Shown: positions 1-10,142 of the stretch, in pieces
How the letters are laid out: every line of letters begins with the position of its first letter
Position numbering within the stretch: the first letter of the stretch is position 1
NCBI GenBank assembly: GCA_022385805.1
Contig: MU277704.1
Coordinates: 89,944 to 109,966, forward strand
Reading direction: 5' to 3'
Length of the DNA: 20,023 nucleotides
Origin: Pilatotrama ljubarskyi
Taxonomy: Eukaryota; Basidiomycota; Agaricomycetes; Polyporales; Polyporaceae
Notes under the pieces: model-generated
Database searches by the model: none
Told to the model about the DNA's origin: nothing
Seen by the model: the letters and a program-made list of their open reading frames with translations, nothing else
Program-made: the position numbers and the translations under genes

Positions 1-2280
1 CCCCCCGTGTCGTAGCCGGACTCCGTCCGGAACTCCGGAACTCCGATACACCGTCTGCTCGCCGACTACGGCACGCGTCCTAACAGAGGCAAGGATCTCG
101 TATGCACGTGCCTCGTATGCAGCATAGTCCCATCTTGTTGGCTTAAACGTAGCCGGGTGCCAACCTAAAGAATCCTCCACGACGGCACCTTGGGCGATGC
201 TGATGACTGCTGGATGTGGATCGAAAACGGTGCAGAATGGGATGCCCTTGCGAGAGAGATGTGCTATCGCAGCGGCCCGAGAGGTTATGCGGTGACGACA
301 ACAGAGCTTGAGAGCAGTTGAAGCGTCTACGAGGACTTCGAACCAACAGCCGGAGTCGCCCACGTACGAGATGGCGTAGCAGAGAATCGCCTTCACGTCC
401 CACTTGCTGATCCGGATCGCCATGTTTCGCGATGATGGGTGGCCGAGATAGGATGCGCACCGAGGGTCGAGATCCCATGCCGCCCCGAAGTCGTCATTCA
501 CGGTGGCTTGTCGCAACATGACCGCAATGTAAGCGCTCGCCGCATACTGGGGGAAGTCGACCACATCTTCTGCGGTTCCATGCACAGGCAGAGGAAGCCC
601 AAGATGCTTGCGAACAGTGTTAGGAACATTTTTGAGCCAAATGGATGCAGGTTCAAACCCCTCTGGCAGAGGCTGCACTTCCGTGATACCGTAGCGAAAG
701 CGGAAAACAACGTAATTGTCCTCGAAGTAGGGAGTCCATATTTGAGTGGCCGGCTCCACTCGATACAGCGCATCCAATTCAGAAGCCATGCTGTCCAGTG
801 GAGCAATCAGGGAGGTGGATGGATGCGACAGGTCGGTGGTCGAGAATGGGGGAGTCGAGCGGCCCTCGGTCAGCTCGTCCCAGTTGTCTTCCGCCCTGAT
901 ACCATAGATGTCCCACTGGTCGTGCCAAGGGTCGTAATGCTTAGCTTCATTGGGGTACGCCGCCCAAAGCTCGAGAGTCCGCTGATGGCCGACCAACATC
1001 CTGTAGGGCTTGGTAAGGAGAGACCAGTGCACCGTAGGATCGACGTTGCCGACAGTCATCCACAGGTAGGCAGTCGTGTTACTGCGACGTGTAGGATGCT
1101 TGAAGCTTGCAGCCTCAGCTTCCCAAGCCAGAGGTCGCGATTTCTGCTGCGAAGTTTCCTTGCTCTCCAACTCCTTCGCTACAAGGGCTCGACGAGCCTT
1201 GAACTCTTCGAACGACTCGCCAGGACGCTGACCAGGGCCATGGGGAATGGATGGGTCCGATGCGTCAGCCTCAGCTGAATCCACAGAGCGGAGGGGGGCT
1301 TCGCCCAAGACATCCTCCCAGCAAAAGCTGTTCTGAGGGTTGACAATCAACTAGCGGCCGAAGCGATCCCAAGAGACGTGCTCGTCTTTGGACACCGGCA
1401 CAGTAGGAGCTGAGGTGGAGTTTGGACGATATGGCCCAAGGAATGGAAATTCTCGAGTAATCTTGTCCCAAACTGTACGGTAGTCCGCGTCCTTGGGACA
1501 CGGCCAGTAAATGTAGACAGGAAGGTTGGCGTTGATCATGCAGGGAACATGATTAACCCACTCAGTGAAATCTGGACCGCGCAAAGGATTTATGAATGCT
1601 CCCACACGTAAGCCCGGAGAGAGGTCCGCAATGAGGGACTGGCTCAGCTCGTCGATCCACGTTGCTGTGACGCCTGCATCAATGAGGATACGGAGCCAGG
1701 GGGGAGGGGCATTGACACCTGGGTGAGGAAGCATTCCCGCCAGAGCAATGGCCAGACTGCACCGGGCAGCAAGGAGGAAAAGCGCATCACGAGACTTCCA
1801 CAGTGCACGCTTGGCGGCATCGTGGCTCCGGTGGTTCTGCAGGTAACCGAACTCCCGGGGGAGAGGCCAGTGTGGATTGAACGGGAACTTGGCCTCTGGC
1901 AGATTCCTAGTGCGTTCTAGGAGGATGTTCGAGATGTGTAGCAGGCTGTTCTCAAGAGACCTCCACCTCTCTCGCACGTCAGAATGAACGAACCACATGC
2001 CGTCCTTCTCAGCTATGGGGAGATCACGGGAGTTTATGCTGAGTCGGGCGAAGAATTGGCCGTCGGCATGAGAGCGTCTGAGCATATACGCCATTTCCAG
2101 GGCGCGGTTCACGGCCCATAGTGCCTTCCGGAGGTCGCGGAGGTCGAGGTTTCGCTCCGGATCAGCGAGGGGAATACCAGGAAGCCACTCAACGGGAGAG
2201 TAGTTGATGATGGTGTAGAGACGCCCCTCAAATTTGAACACACGATAAGGCCTGACAGAAAGCAAGTCAGTGAAAGTCAT
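1..2280 (-). pseudogene. Large uncharacterised Agaricomycete-type protein, interrupted by one in-frame TAG and cut by the window edge
   Basis: An ATG at 2280-2278 opens a frame of 309 codons ending in TAG at 1353-1351. The same frame then stays open for all 450 codons down to base 1, with no further stop and no intron needed. The part after the TAG is plainly protein-like, with segments such as NPQNSFCWEDVLGE just after the stop, ELWAAYPNEAKHYDPWHDQW, and ISKWDVKAILCYAISYVGD. The product is thus about 759 residues or more, continuing outside the window. It is rich in Trp, Tyr and Pro and has no signal peptide. I recognise no named domain; it resembles, from memory, a large multi-copy family of unknown function in polypores. 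ORFs on the other strand at 439-1278 and in other minus frames are shadows. One stop in an otherwise clean frame suggests recent inactivation; programmed readthrough or a sequencing error are alternatives. Confidence 0.72.
1351..1353 (-). other. In-frame amber codon dividing the long reading frame
   Basis: On the minus strand the codons read CGC-TAG-TTG-ATT, between the residues DRFGR and LIVNPQNS. The frame is identical on both sides. No GT donor and AG acceptor are placed to splice it out while keeping the flanking coding sequence. Confidence 0.8.
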
Positions 2281-2581
2281 GCGTGAACAGAGGCCAGTTC
2301 TGGCACTGACCGAGGAGGGAGCATGGGGGTTTTGCGTGAGACTCTTGCTTGCTAGTGCCCGATACCTGTGTACATATGTCAGTATAACAGATCAGATAGC
2401 ACGTTGACGGGACGGCGTGAACGTACAACAAGACAGAGATCAACAGCTGAGCGTGACAGATGAGAAACACGCCAGTCTTGTGCACTGAAGCGGGCCAGAC
2501 TATGCAATGACAGACGTGCTGCTTCCCTAGAGTCGCCCTGATTCACCTGGTCTTAGGCTAGCGAGGAGAGGAAAAGGCTCA

Positions 2582-2602
2582 GAGCGCGTTGAACGCCACT
2601 CA
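2582..2602 (-). repeat. GTTCAAC near-palindromic motif, copy 1
   Basis: On the plus strand it reads gagcgcgttgaac followed by gccactca. On the coding strand of the downstream minus gene it reads TGAGTG, GC, GTTCAAC, GCGCTC. Confidence 0.7.
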
Positions 2603-2643
2603 ATCATCAGGAGGATGGTCGGTGGGGGAGAGCAGGAGGCTAG

Positions 2644-2664
2644 GAGCGCGTTGAATGCCACTCA
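2644..2664 (-). repeat. GTTCAAC near-palindromic motif, copy 2
   Basis: Identical to copy 1 over all 21 bases except one (GTTGAAT in place of GTTGAAC). It lies 62 bases away in the same orientation. Confidence 0.7.
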
Positions 2665-2756
2665 TGTTTAATATCAAGGACGTATGGGTCAGTATGAGAT
2701 ATCCAAGGCTTACGAAGAAGATGATGCAGATTGTCGACACCGTCGGCTTAGAGCGG

Positions 2757-2777
2757 GAGTGGGTTGAACGCCACTCA
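2757..2777 (-). repeat. GTTCAAC near-palindromic motif, copy 3
   Basis: Reads gagtgggttgaac plus gccactca on the plus strand. It has the same orientation and the same 3' half as copies 1 and 2. Confidence 0.65.
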
Positions 2778-4556
2778 GTGAGTTCAGAAGACTTGCACGC
2801 AGTTGCGGTCGAAGGAGTAGACCTTTGTCGAGAGCAGACTGAAGAAGTGGGACCGTACGTGGTGGTCAAAGTCAAGAGCGGGCGACATGTCGATGCTTGG
2901 GCATCTGTCAGTGATCGGGCGCTCCCGGCTCAACGTGACTGAAAGAGATTAGATTTCATGGCACTCGTCCTCTCAAATCGGCATCAATCCAGCCAACGCC
3001 ATTAGTTAATAAACGCAATCATGAATACAGAGTAATTATACTCGCCTGCAGGTGGCCTACTCGATAGTGGTACAGAGGATGGGTACCGTATCAAATACAA
3101 ACGTGTATGCGCTATCTATCCCGGGCCTGGACAAGAGGCGGCTTCCCTGAAAGCCTTGAAGATTCACCCATAGTCGTCTTGCGTCGCGCCCAGCCTCTTC
3201 TTTTCACAATGCGAAAGAGCTCGGTACCACTGAGGATCATAGAAGCTGATAGGAAGCTGGCAGGGGATGGGGCGATCGCTGATTCTAAACCCAGGTGCAC
3301 TCGGCGCAGGCTTGGAGCCACGATTGGAGTACGCCCCTGGGATGTTTCGCAGATTATCCACCACTAGCATTGCGTAGTTGACCTCAGCTGGACGCCAAGC
3401 CAGGAGTTTTTTGCAGCGGACCTTGTTGCCAATAGCGTCGACCTGCTCCTCGTCCGAGCTTACACATGCATGCTTTCCCACCTTGAGGTAGGTAGACACA
3501 GCCTTGAGTAGAGTCTTGCCTAGGCGTCCCCGAGATTTGCGTTTGAGATCCCTGCATCTCTCGATAGTATCCAGACGCCGCTTGTACTTCTGTAATCAGC
3601 ACTACATGAGTGAACGGTGACTGAGAATGTGACATGTGCAACTCACAGCGCGACAATTGCTAGTAGTGCGTGCTTTAGCAAGTGCATCGTTGTACTCGCG
3701 CACGTTGCGTTGATGTGCCTGCTCCAGCGTCTCTCCTTCCTGCGGCAGCATCTTCCGCAACTTGGCGAAGCAGCGGTCGAACTTCTTTTCAATGAGATTC
3801 TTGAAATAATCGGCTAGACTGTCGACTCGCGTCTCGTGCTCCTCACAATGATCGACCAGCTTTTCCTTGACGATGTCGATGAGCTCGCGATTCCACATTC
3901 GCTCTTTCCAGCCGTAGTCAGGGTATGGACGGAAATCAGCGGCACTGGGTCCTGGGCCTTTCTCGAGCTCGAAGGCTTCAACCTCTTCCAATGTCGCAGG
4001 AAGCTTCTTGAGCCAAGCTATGTCCATCGGGATGTCGAAGCACACCCGAAGTACCGTGCAAAGAGCACGCTATCAGAGCGTCTGTTAGTATGTGGTGGTC
4101 GTGAATACACCCGGTCTACCTTGTAGCCTCTATCTTCATCCTCTGTAACTGGACGATTGATAGAACGCCGGCCCTTATGCAAAGGTCTCCGGACAGCTCC
4201 TGTGTTGTCCGAGCATTTCCTTGAACGTCCAGCGCCCTTCGTGGAAGCATGGGTCGCCTTCACGTCACTTCAGATGTTTGTCAAGGGACAAAACATTCAG
4301 ACGTACCTTGGTGCGTCTGACGGGGTGCAAGAAGTTGTCGTCGTCCATTGAGTCGTCGTCCACATCAGACTCATCGCCTTCCATGGGATCATCCCAGTCG
4401 TTGCCGAAACGAAGTATGGAAACGACATCGTCCGCGTCTGATTCCTCCTCGCCTTCGCTATCGCTTTCGCCTTTGCCGTCGTCCACCTCGTCTTCATATC
4501 TCGAAGGCCCTGACTTCGATCGCGGGTTGTGGCTTGTAGAGCTTCGCTTCGCAACG

Positions 4557-4618
4557 GAGATTCCATAGGTTTCAGAGCGAGCGCGCGCGCCTGAGATACC
4601 ATAGGTTCCTGAGCGAGC
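4557..4618 (-). repeat. Internal in-frame duplication, 36-base period
   Basis: Two 26-base copies (4557-4582 and 4593-4618) differ at three positions and are offset by 36 bases, exactly 12 codons. They encode ARSETYGIS and ARSGTYGIS in the Ser/Arg-rich part ahead of the acidic region. Confidence 0.75.
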
Positions 4619-6092
4619 ACACGTGCTCTTGGATCGTTTACTTCCGGAGCTAGGACGCTCGACACGGGTGGGGACGTGGTCGTTCTCCTGGAGGCATAAG
4701 TGTCAGTACCCAGCAATCATGGGAAGGACACATGAAATAATCTAACATTGTCATCGTCAGCGTCCATGCGAAATGGCGCATCATCAAGGGATGTTGCCGG
4801 TGTCGACTGCTGTGGAGCGACTGCGGGCTCGGAACTCCGGACATGTGTGAACGTTCAGTTCGGAACCTGCTTGATCGTACCTACTTTGGACCACCAAGGC
4901 ATCTGCCACCGGAAAGCTATCTTGCGTGGCATCTTCCACAAGCCTAAGGTAGGATTGCTTGTTATGGGAGTGCTGTCGGCCAAAGGATGCTGCAGGCGGA
5001 TTAGCGAGGACACGCATCCATCATGGCTGCAGTCTTACGATGTTATTCAAGGCTGTTAAGTCGGGATACAACGAGGCGTGTCGCGTTCGCGCATTTTGAG
5101 AGGCCGGACGCTTGCCTTTAGTGTCACGTGCCGTTTCAGATTGAACCTCGACCTCTCCGTTCTGCGTACGGGGCGAGTCAGATAAAGGACGCATACAAAT
5201 GCAGTACTTACGGTGTTGTTGCCTGATTGAACCGAGTGGGAGTGCAATCGCGGATGAGCGTCGGACGCCTGCATAGGGGATATAGGAGTCTGTAGATTCT
5301 TGGTTGGCAGTGATGAAATGTACGGAGCATCGCGACCCACCTCAGATGTGTGGCGACGACTTGCGTTTTGTACATTGAGCGATTCCCCAGGGAGGTGTGA
5401 CTGGAGGTCAATCGCTCTATGAATAGGTATCTTTGGTCGAATGAGTGAGATAATACTGCAGGGAATGTCAATGAAAGTACCTGCTCATGTGGACCATCCT
5501 TCTCATGTGCTGATGCGGGAATGGTTGTAGTGTGTGTCTGAGGAGTCGTCTGCGACGATCCATGCCGAGCCATTGCACGAGAGGTGTCGGGAGGTGCACC
5601 CATAGGAGGCCCAAGAGTCGTGTTTGACATCAGGGTAGATACAGGCGCCTGCTGGGAGAATCCCAAATTGCGGATGCAAGCGTACAGCTTGGCACGATCT
5701 GCTTCTACCTCGTGGCGAGCCTTCTCGATCTCAACGCGAGCCTTTGTGTCCTCCTCGCATTGCTTCTCAAAGAGCAGACGGTCTTGCTGCAGGCTGGCCA
5801 CGCTCTTGTCGAACTCTGTGCACCTGGCATTGAGTTCGGCCTCGTGACTGCGTGTTTTCTCTTCAAAGTCGAGTAAGCGTTGCTCCAACTCTCGGTTCGC
5901 ATCCGCGAGAGAAACATGTCGTTGGTCTAGGGCCCGTTCTGCTTCCAGCTGTTGTGCCTCAAAGGTTCGAACGGCGGCAGCCAGCTTCTCGTGCTCCTCT
6001 TTGCTCTGCCTCTCCACCATCGCGGATAGGGATTGTTGTAGCTGGGACTCCCTATCCATGCATCGCCTAGTGACCTCGTCATCGACTGACCG

Positions 6093-6095
6093 TCA
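6093..6095 (-). other. In-frame TGA inside the coiled-coil exon
   Basis: Codons read GAG-TTA-TGA-CGG-TCA on the minus strand. The coiled-coil heptad character (VATLEAQLRDSQETRVRAQQ before, RCMDRESQLQQSLSAMVERQ after) continues across it in the same frame. A CGA arginine codon is the simplest ancestor. Confidence 0.7.
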
Positions 6096-7147
6096 TAACT
6101 CGGCGATGGACCCTTGCAAGTTGATGACATTTTGTTGCGCTCTGACCCGAGTCTCCTGGCTGTCGCGCAGCTGAGCCTCTAGTGTCGCGACCTGCTGGCC
6201 CAAGAGAACGTCAGCAGATAGAAACCACGGAATAGACAGAACGTACCGCATAAAGCTGCGTGATCTCCTCACGCAGAGCATATGAGGCGTCAACCTCGAC
6301 AAAACGTCTCAGAGTTCGCGGGCTTGAAGAATCGTCCGTGTCATGCTTGAGACCATACAAAGATCAGATACCGACGAAAAGCTACATACAGCTCCTCACC
6401 TCAACTCGACGTCTCCGCTCCCCACGGATCATCCCAGGTTCCGCCCGTGGAGTTTGCTCATCAACTGCCATCTGGGCGTCGGCACGAGAGGATTGCACAC
6501 CTAACCCCAACGTGTTGTGACCTCCGAAGGGGGTCAGCAAGGGGGAGAGGACAGATGGTTGAGCCGCTTGGGGAGTTAAGATCGGCTGTATGGACGATGC
6601 AGGGGTGTGATATCTCTCCAAAGCTCGAGAGGAGTGGGACGAGGCTGGACTGGGCCTCGTGAAGGTCTGAGCAGGACTTGCTGAGGGAAGGCTCTGGGCA
6701 ACATGAGAACGTGCAGTGTGCATCGACAGAGTTGACCAGATATCGACAGATGACATGACCCCTGTAAGATCAGATGAGGGCTCCGGGAGCGATGAGTTCG
6801 GCACTGCCGATGACAATGTCGCGCGGGTCATGTGGCCTGGTGAGGTCCAGTGAGACGGACTGGAGATTGGGACGGAAGGAGGGCGAGGGCTGCCTTCAGT
6901 GGAGTAGTAAGACGCAGACGAGTCAGACATCTCGTCCTCGTGCAAATCTACGGTGTCGATGGTGGTAGCGAAATTCTTGGCACGCCGTCTAGATGGCATG
7001 CACTACTTCTGGGCAACGGAGAGGGAGGAAGGAGAACTTGTCCTTGGACTGGCAAGCGTGAGGAGCGACAATATTCGGACTGCAAGGCTAGAGGGGCAAG
7101 AACCAGAGGATGCTTGAGCCTGCCAAGCGATGAGAGGCGAGAGGCGA

Positions 7148-7168
7148 GAGCGAGTTGAACTACACTCA
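7148..7168 (-). repeat. GTTCAAC near-palindromic motif, copy 4
   Basis: Reads gagcgagttgaac plus tacactca on plus. It is about 150 bases upstream of the ATG at 6999 and in that gene's coding-strand orientation. Confidence 0.65.
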
Positions 7169-7525
7169 ATTACAGCCTCAGCAAGGAGCGGGGACCGGGG
7201 AGAGGGCGCTTGAGCCTGCCAATCGGTGGGCGACGAAGGTGTATACGCACATGGCCTAGCGACTCTGAACGTTTTATCTCTGCGAGAGTGGGCGGAGTGT
7301 CGTCAGGCATCGTCAAGCTGCACTTCGCGGTGTCTGCTCTTCATTGTTCAGTGTGGTCCTCTTCGGGCACTGCTCTGTGGCGCAGGCACATGCTTCCGAC
7401 TGGTCGGTCACGGAGTCCGTGCATTCCCACATTTTTTTGTTCAGACACTGGCGCTCTGCAACGAACAATAGTAAGTATTGTCTTCGTGCCAGTTCCCGAC
7501 TCCATTCGCGACTATTACAAGAATC

Positions 7526-7560
7526 GTCGCCCACTCTTGTCGCCCGCTCTCATCGCCCAC
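7526..7560 (+). repeat. GTCGCCC(A/G)C leader repeat upstream of the 177-aa gene
   Basis: Three spaced units (GTCGCCCAC, GTCGCCCGC, ATCGCCCAC) run about 110-145 bases ahead of the ATG at 7672. The same unit, also in coding-strand orientation, lies ahead of the genes starting at 9514 and 18846. Confidence 0.6.
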
Positions 7561-7671
7561 CTTCCGTCATCCCCACATCCAGCGTGCAGGTCGCGCTTCG
7601 CATCACTCGCATTCACAATACCACATTCCTTTCGCCTGTCTTTGCAATCAGATTAACGTCCAGACCTCGAA

Positions 7672-8307
7672 ATGGTTAATTCACGCACCTACATTGCTCC
7701 AGGAAATCGCGTGAGGTTCCTTTCGACTGAGATCGCTTCTTGAGGACTAAACATCTTGCAGACTACTTACCGACCATTCCTGTGCCGCTTCTACGGCGCA
7801 AAGGAGCAGAAATCGAGGCCGCTTCCACTCATCGTGCGCTGCGATGACGAGAGTCACTACCCGTTGGTGGAAACCGTTCTCGATGACATGGCTATCCAGC
7901 CATACGTCCATGACTGCTCCGTCATGGTCCTTCATAACAACCGTTGGTTGTATTACCGGGTTTTCTACCGTCGTCATTGCCGCCTTCTGATCAATCACTC
8001 AGTTTGCCTTGTCGCCCGCTCTTCTTGGGTTCGCGGGGATATTGTGGTCATGCGCACCGACTGGAAGGGGCATGCGCTTGGCATGCACCACGGAGACGCG
8101 GTCACAGCCGATGAGATCGTAGTGGAGTGAGCACATCAATCTGTCCCAGACTAGATTGCCCTGACTCACATGCTCAGGTTCTCCCGAAGAATGAATCCAC
8201 GCCGCAACAAGAAGACCGCTCCGAAGAAGATGTTGGTGGTCAATCTCGCGTGTCAATCGCTGCGGCAGTGGAGGCTCTACATGTTTGCCAAGAGGCGGGC
8301 GGCTTGA
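7672..8307 (+). CDS. Small uncharacterised fungal protein, 177 aa, three exons
   Basis: Exons 7672-7710, 7762-8126 and 8178-8307 are joined by two 51-nt GT-AG introns (GTGAGG...TTGCAG in phase 0, GTGAGC...CTCAG in phase 2 with a CTGAC branch point). The protein begins MVNSRTYIAPGNR, then TTYRPFLCRFYGAKEQKSRP, and ends in a basic tail (FSRRMNPRRNKKTAPKK). It has no signal peptide or membrane segment. The middle is rich in His, Tyr and Trp (NNRWLYYRVFYRRH). I recognise it only as similar, from memory, to a multi-copy Agaricomycete family that starts with a comparable M-x-S-R-x-Y peptide; its function is unknown. The frame is clean with no premature stop, unlike most neighbours. It is convergent with the gene at 8660-9514. 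A 197-codon ORF on the opposite strand (7999-8592) is a shadow of it. Confidence 0.72.
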
Positions 8308-8659
8308 CGGTGACCGAGGGAGTAGCTTGTGAAACGCTATGTATCCTAGCATGCGAGGAATGAAGAGTGTCGTGTCGACAATTGAGGAGCGCCATGCAAC
8401 CATACGAGATTGACGAGAAGCAAGAACTCGAGTGAGAGCACCGACAAGAACTCGAGTGAGAGCACCGACAAGAACAATGCCGAGCCAATTGAGCGTCGAG
8501 CAGTAGCACGAGGAGTCAATTTGCCAGATATCTATACAGTGGGTAGGCGCATGTCCTGCATATGACTTGTATTTAAGCAGAATCAACTTCACCGTACTAC
8601 CTAGCTCGAGAAAGTTGTCAGAGCAAGCTTATACGACGATCGCGAGCAACCTAACCTCG
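8308..8659. other. 3' intergenic stretch between two convergent genes
   Basis: No gene seen in these 352 bases. The stretch must carry both transcript ends. Its one structured element is the 24-base tandem repeat listed separately. Confidence 0.6.
8421..8475 (+). repeat. 24-base tandem repeat, about 2.3 copies
   Basis: The unit begins caagaactcgagtgagagca and ends ccga. Two perfect copies occupy 8421-8444 and 8445-8468, followed by a partial third (caagaac). The length is a multiple of three, but the unit lies outside the coding frame of both neighbours. Confidence 0.9.
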
Positions 8660-9514
8660 TTACTTGGCATGCGCGCGCTGCTTCTGCATCTTCTGTGTCT
8701 TCAATGATACAGCATCATGAGCATGCTGGTGGGCCTTCGAAGACGTGTACTTGAGATGCATCTTCACGGCATCCATTACGGGCCATTCCATGGCATACAT
8801 TTCTAGGTCGGGAAGACGCTTGACAGCCTACAGAGACATCAGCTGTCAGTCGCGGATAGAGCGAGTTATGTACCTCCTTGCGGACCAACCGGAGTTTCGT
8901 GTCCAACTGACCGGCATACAAGAGCGTAGGGTCGAGATGCTGATCCACCAGTTTGTTGATGACTCCCTGGGGAGCATGTGAGTAGGCAATTACGGAGGAA
9001 AGGCGTAAGGAAGGGCGTTGACTACCTTAAACACGTGCATGCGTGCGGTACTCCAATTAAGAGCATCCTCCAATTGATACCCACCACGGTTCGGACGACC
9101 AACTTCGCCTGCTGGCTTTGGGATCTTCACAGCGTCCTCGGTGGCAGCTGCCACAATGTTGTCATCTTCATTGTCGTCATGAGATACTGAAGTCAAGGAC
9201 AATGAATCCCCGCCGGAGCCGTCCCCCGACTCGTATTCTTCCGGAGCCCTAGAGGAAGCCCTCGACCTCGATGGGGGCGGACCGGCGGACAGAGACCGGC
9301 GTCGAGCGGAGGGTGTAGCGGCACGAGGAGGAGGTGTGGCAACACGTACGATACGGCGAGGAGGTGACATATCAATGTCTTGGTGGAGGAGCGGTTTCAC
9401 GTCAGGCGAAAGGTCGAGGATGTCGGTTTGGACGACAAGTAGAGGTTGAGGGCGGGGAGGAGCACTGACTTCGAAGAAGGGTGAAACAGGCGTGGTGTTC
9501 ATAGCAGGCACCAT
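8660..9514 (-). CDS. Uncharacterised fungal protein, about 249 aa, three exons
   Basis: Exons are 9514-9026, 8966-8874 and 8827-8660, with introns of 59 nt (GTAGTC...CCCAG) and 46 nt (GTACAT...TGTAG), both phase 0. I chose the ATG at 9514; a second in-frame ATG lies four codons on. The N-terminal 130 residues are disordered in character: Pro/Arg-rich (ATPPPRAATPSARRRSLSAG), then acidic and Ser-rich (DGSGGDSLSLTSVSHDDNED). The C-terminal 120 residues look folded and helical: GGYQLEDALNW, then KLVDQHLDPTLLY, then LPDLEMYAMEWPVMDAVKMH, ending with a basic HLKYTSSKAHQHAHDA segment. The C-terminal pattern matches, from memory, a multi-copy Agaricomycete family of unknown function. No stop or frameshift is seen. 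A nuclear or DNA-related role is only a guess from the basic ends. Confidence 0.72.
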
Positions 9515-9568
9515 GTCAGGCACGTGCGACGTGGGGAAAAAGGAGAGGGCACAGTGGGAGTGTGAGCG

Positions 9569-9696
9569 AGTGGGCGACGAAATACAGTGGGCGACGAAAT
9601 GGTGGGCGACAAAGCGGCGGGCGACTAAACAGCGGGCAACTAACAGCGAGCGAGAGACAGCGGGCGATGATGTTGTGACCGACCAGCGGGCGACGA
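9569..9696 (-). repeat. Degenerate GTCGCCC(A/G)C array upstream of the 249-aa gene
   Basis: On the plus strand GGGCGAC or close variants begin at 9572, 9589, 9604, 9619, 9634 (gggcaac), 9662 (gggcgat) and 9688. The first five are 15-17 bases apart. On the coding strand of the gene starting at 9514 they read GTCGCCC(A/G)C(T/C), placing them 60-180 bases upstream of its ATG. Confidence 0.75.
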
Positions 9697-9998
9697 GTAC
9701 TCAGCACAGGGCACTGTCTCCGATTTATCAATACGCTGTGGGTATAGAATCGGGCGCAGATGCTGGCTGGTCGGATCGAGGTCAGTCATGGGATCCGCTG
9801 ATCAACCCACACAATAAGACTGACCTGGGACGTGATAATAGACCACGGCCGCCCTAAGCACCCAATGTTCCCGTGCATCGCAGCACAATTAGCACAATCA
9901 GCAGAGAGCGCCCGCTTGCACGCAGGAAAGCAGCGCCGTCACGACGTGCAGCCCACAATTGTACCAGCCACGTTAGATGGCGAATTGTAACGAGGCGC

Positions 9999-10007
9999 AT
10001 TTAAATA
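9999..10007 (+). promoter_or_regulatory. TATA-like element ahead of the WD40 gene
   Basis: ATTTAAATA in a locally GC-rich setting, about 135 bases upstream of the ATG at 10143. The assignment rests only on sequence and position. Confidence 0.3.
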
Positions 10008-10142
10008 CACAATACCAGTCATTGTGAGCTGATCTTGAGGAAAGCCCGTGGACGACGAGTTGGGATCATTCATAATGGAGGTGCACTTGCGCTGCCCCGC
10101 CGCAAAAATCGTTCTCCTCCACCTATCCAACACAACTCTACC

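Larger units (their letters stand above)
2281..3163. other. Intergenic stretch holding three copies of the GTTGAAC motif
   Basis: This 883-base stretch separates the start of the long minus-strand frame from the 3' end of the next minus-strand gene. Short ORFs occur (for example 2655-2942 on plus) but they overlap each other on both strands, carry no recognisable motif and include the repeated motif, so I do not call them genes. The three motif copies lie 300-500 bases upstream of the minus-strand ATG at 2280, so part of this stretch may be its promoter. Confidence 0.5.
3164..6999 (-). pseudogene. Multi-exon gene for a Ser/Pro-rich, coiled-coil, acidic protein of about 1,090 residues, interrupted by one in-frame TGA
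   Basis: Eleven exons join in one frame: 6999-6400, 6345-6247, 6191-5481, 5400-5212, 5161-5039, 4989-4885, 4827-4747, 4687-4307, 4257-4120, 4069-3647 and 3589-3164. The ten introns are 49-80 nt, all in phase 0. The order along the protein is: a basic start (MPSRRRAK), a Ser/Pro/Thr-rich tail to about residue 200, a long coiled coil from about 235 to 380 (for example EEHEKLAAAVRTFEAQQLEA), a Gln/Ser-rich linker, a strongly acidic stretch encoded around 4490-4330 (EGEEESDADD, DESDVDDDSMDDD), a charged helical region, and a C-terminus with ISDRPIPCQLPISFYDPQWY. The coiled coil is broken by TGA at 6095-6093. No catalytic motif is visible. I take it as a lineage-specific multi-copy family, possibly a self-associating nuclear or chromatin protein; that role is inference. 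The acceptors at 4828 (GAG) and 4258 (AAG) lack a pyrimidine tract and are the weakest joins. Confidence 0.68.
7000..7671. promoter_or_regulatory. Shared upstream region of two divergent genes
   Basis: The minus-strand gene starting at 6999 and the plus-strand gene starting at 7672 are divergent, so these 672 bases must hold both promoters. I see a GTTGAAC motif at 7148-7168, a GGGCGAC at 7228-7234 (coding orientation for the left gene) and GTCGCCC copies at 7526-7545 (coding orientation for the right gene). I see no clear TATA box. Small ORFs here overlap on both strands and look like chance. Confidence 0.5.
9515..10142. promoter_or_regulatory. Shared upstream region of two divergent genes
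   Basis: It lies between the minus-strand gene starting at 9514 and the plus-strand WD40 gene starting at 10143. The left part holds an array of GGGCGAC units. The right part holds an ATTTAAATA element at 9999-10007, about 135 bases ahead of the WD40 ATG, which could act as a TATA-like site. A 121-codon ORF at 9492-9857 runs through the array and is not convincing. Confidence 0.5.

Noticed and set aside
439..1278. 279-codon ORF on the plus strand
   Set aside because: It lies opposite the long minus-strand frame, which is continuous over 2.28 kb and far more protein-like. It is a shadow.
2655..2942. 95-codon plus ORF and overlapping 91-codon minus ORF
   Set aside because: They overlap each other and two motif copies. 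Neither has recognisable content.
5056..5340. GTGGGT at 5340 as an intron donor within the coiled-coil gene
   Set aside because: The frame stays open and protein-like without splicing (VGRDAPYISSLPTKNLQTPI), so I kept 5400-5212 as one exon, although splicing to 5290 would also keep frame.
8421..8475. Tandem repeat considered as a CRISPR array
   Set aside because: Units are directly abutting with no spacers, only 2.3 copies, and the setting is a eukaryotic nuclear genome.
7999..8592. 197-codon minus ORF with a repeated VGALTRVL peptide
   Set aside because: It overlaps the well-supported 3-exon plus gene, and the peptide repetition is just the 24-base tandem repeat read in one frame.
9492..9857. 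121-codon plus ORF through the GGGCGAC array
   Set aside because: Its sequence is dominated by the short repeat (WATKWWATKRRATKQRATN). It lies in the upstream region of the minus gene and has no other support.
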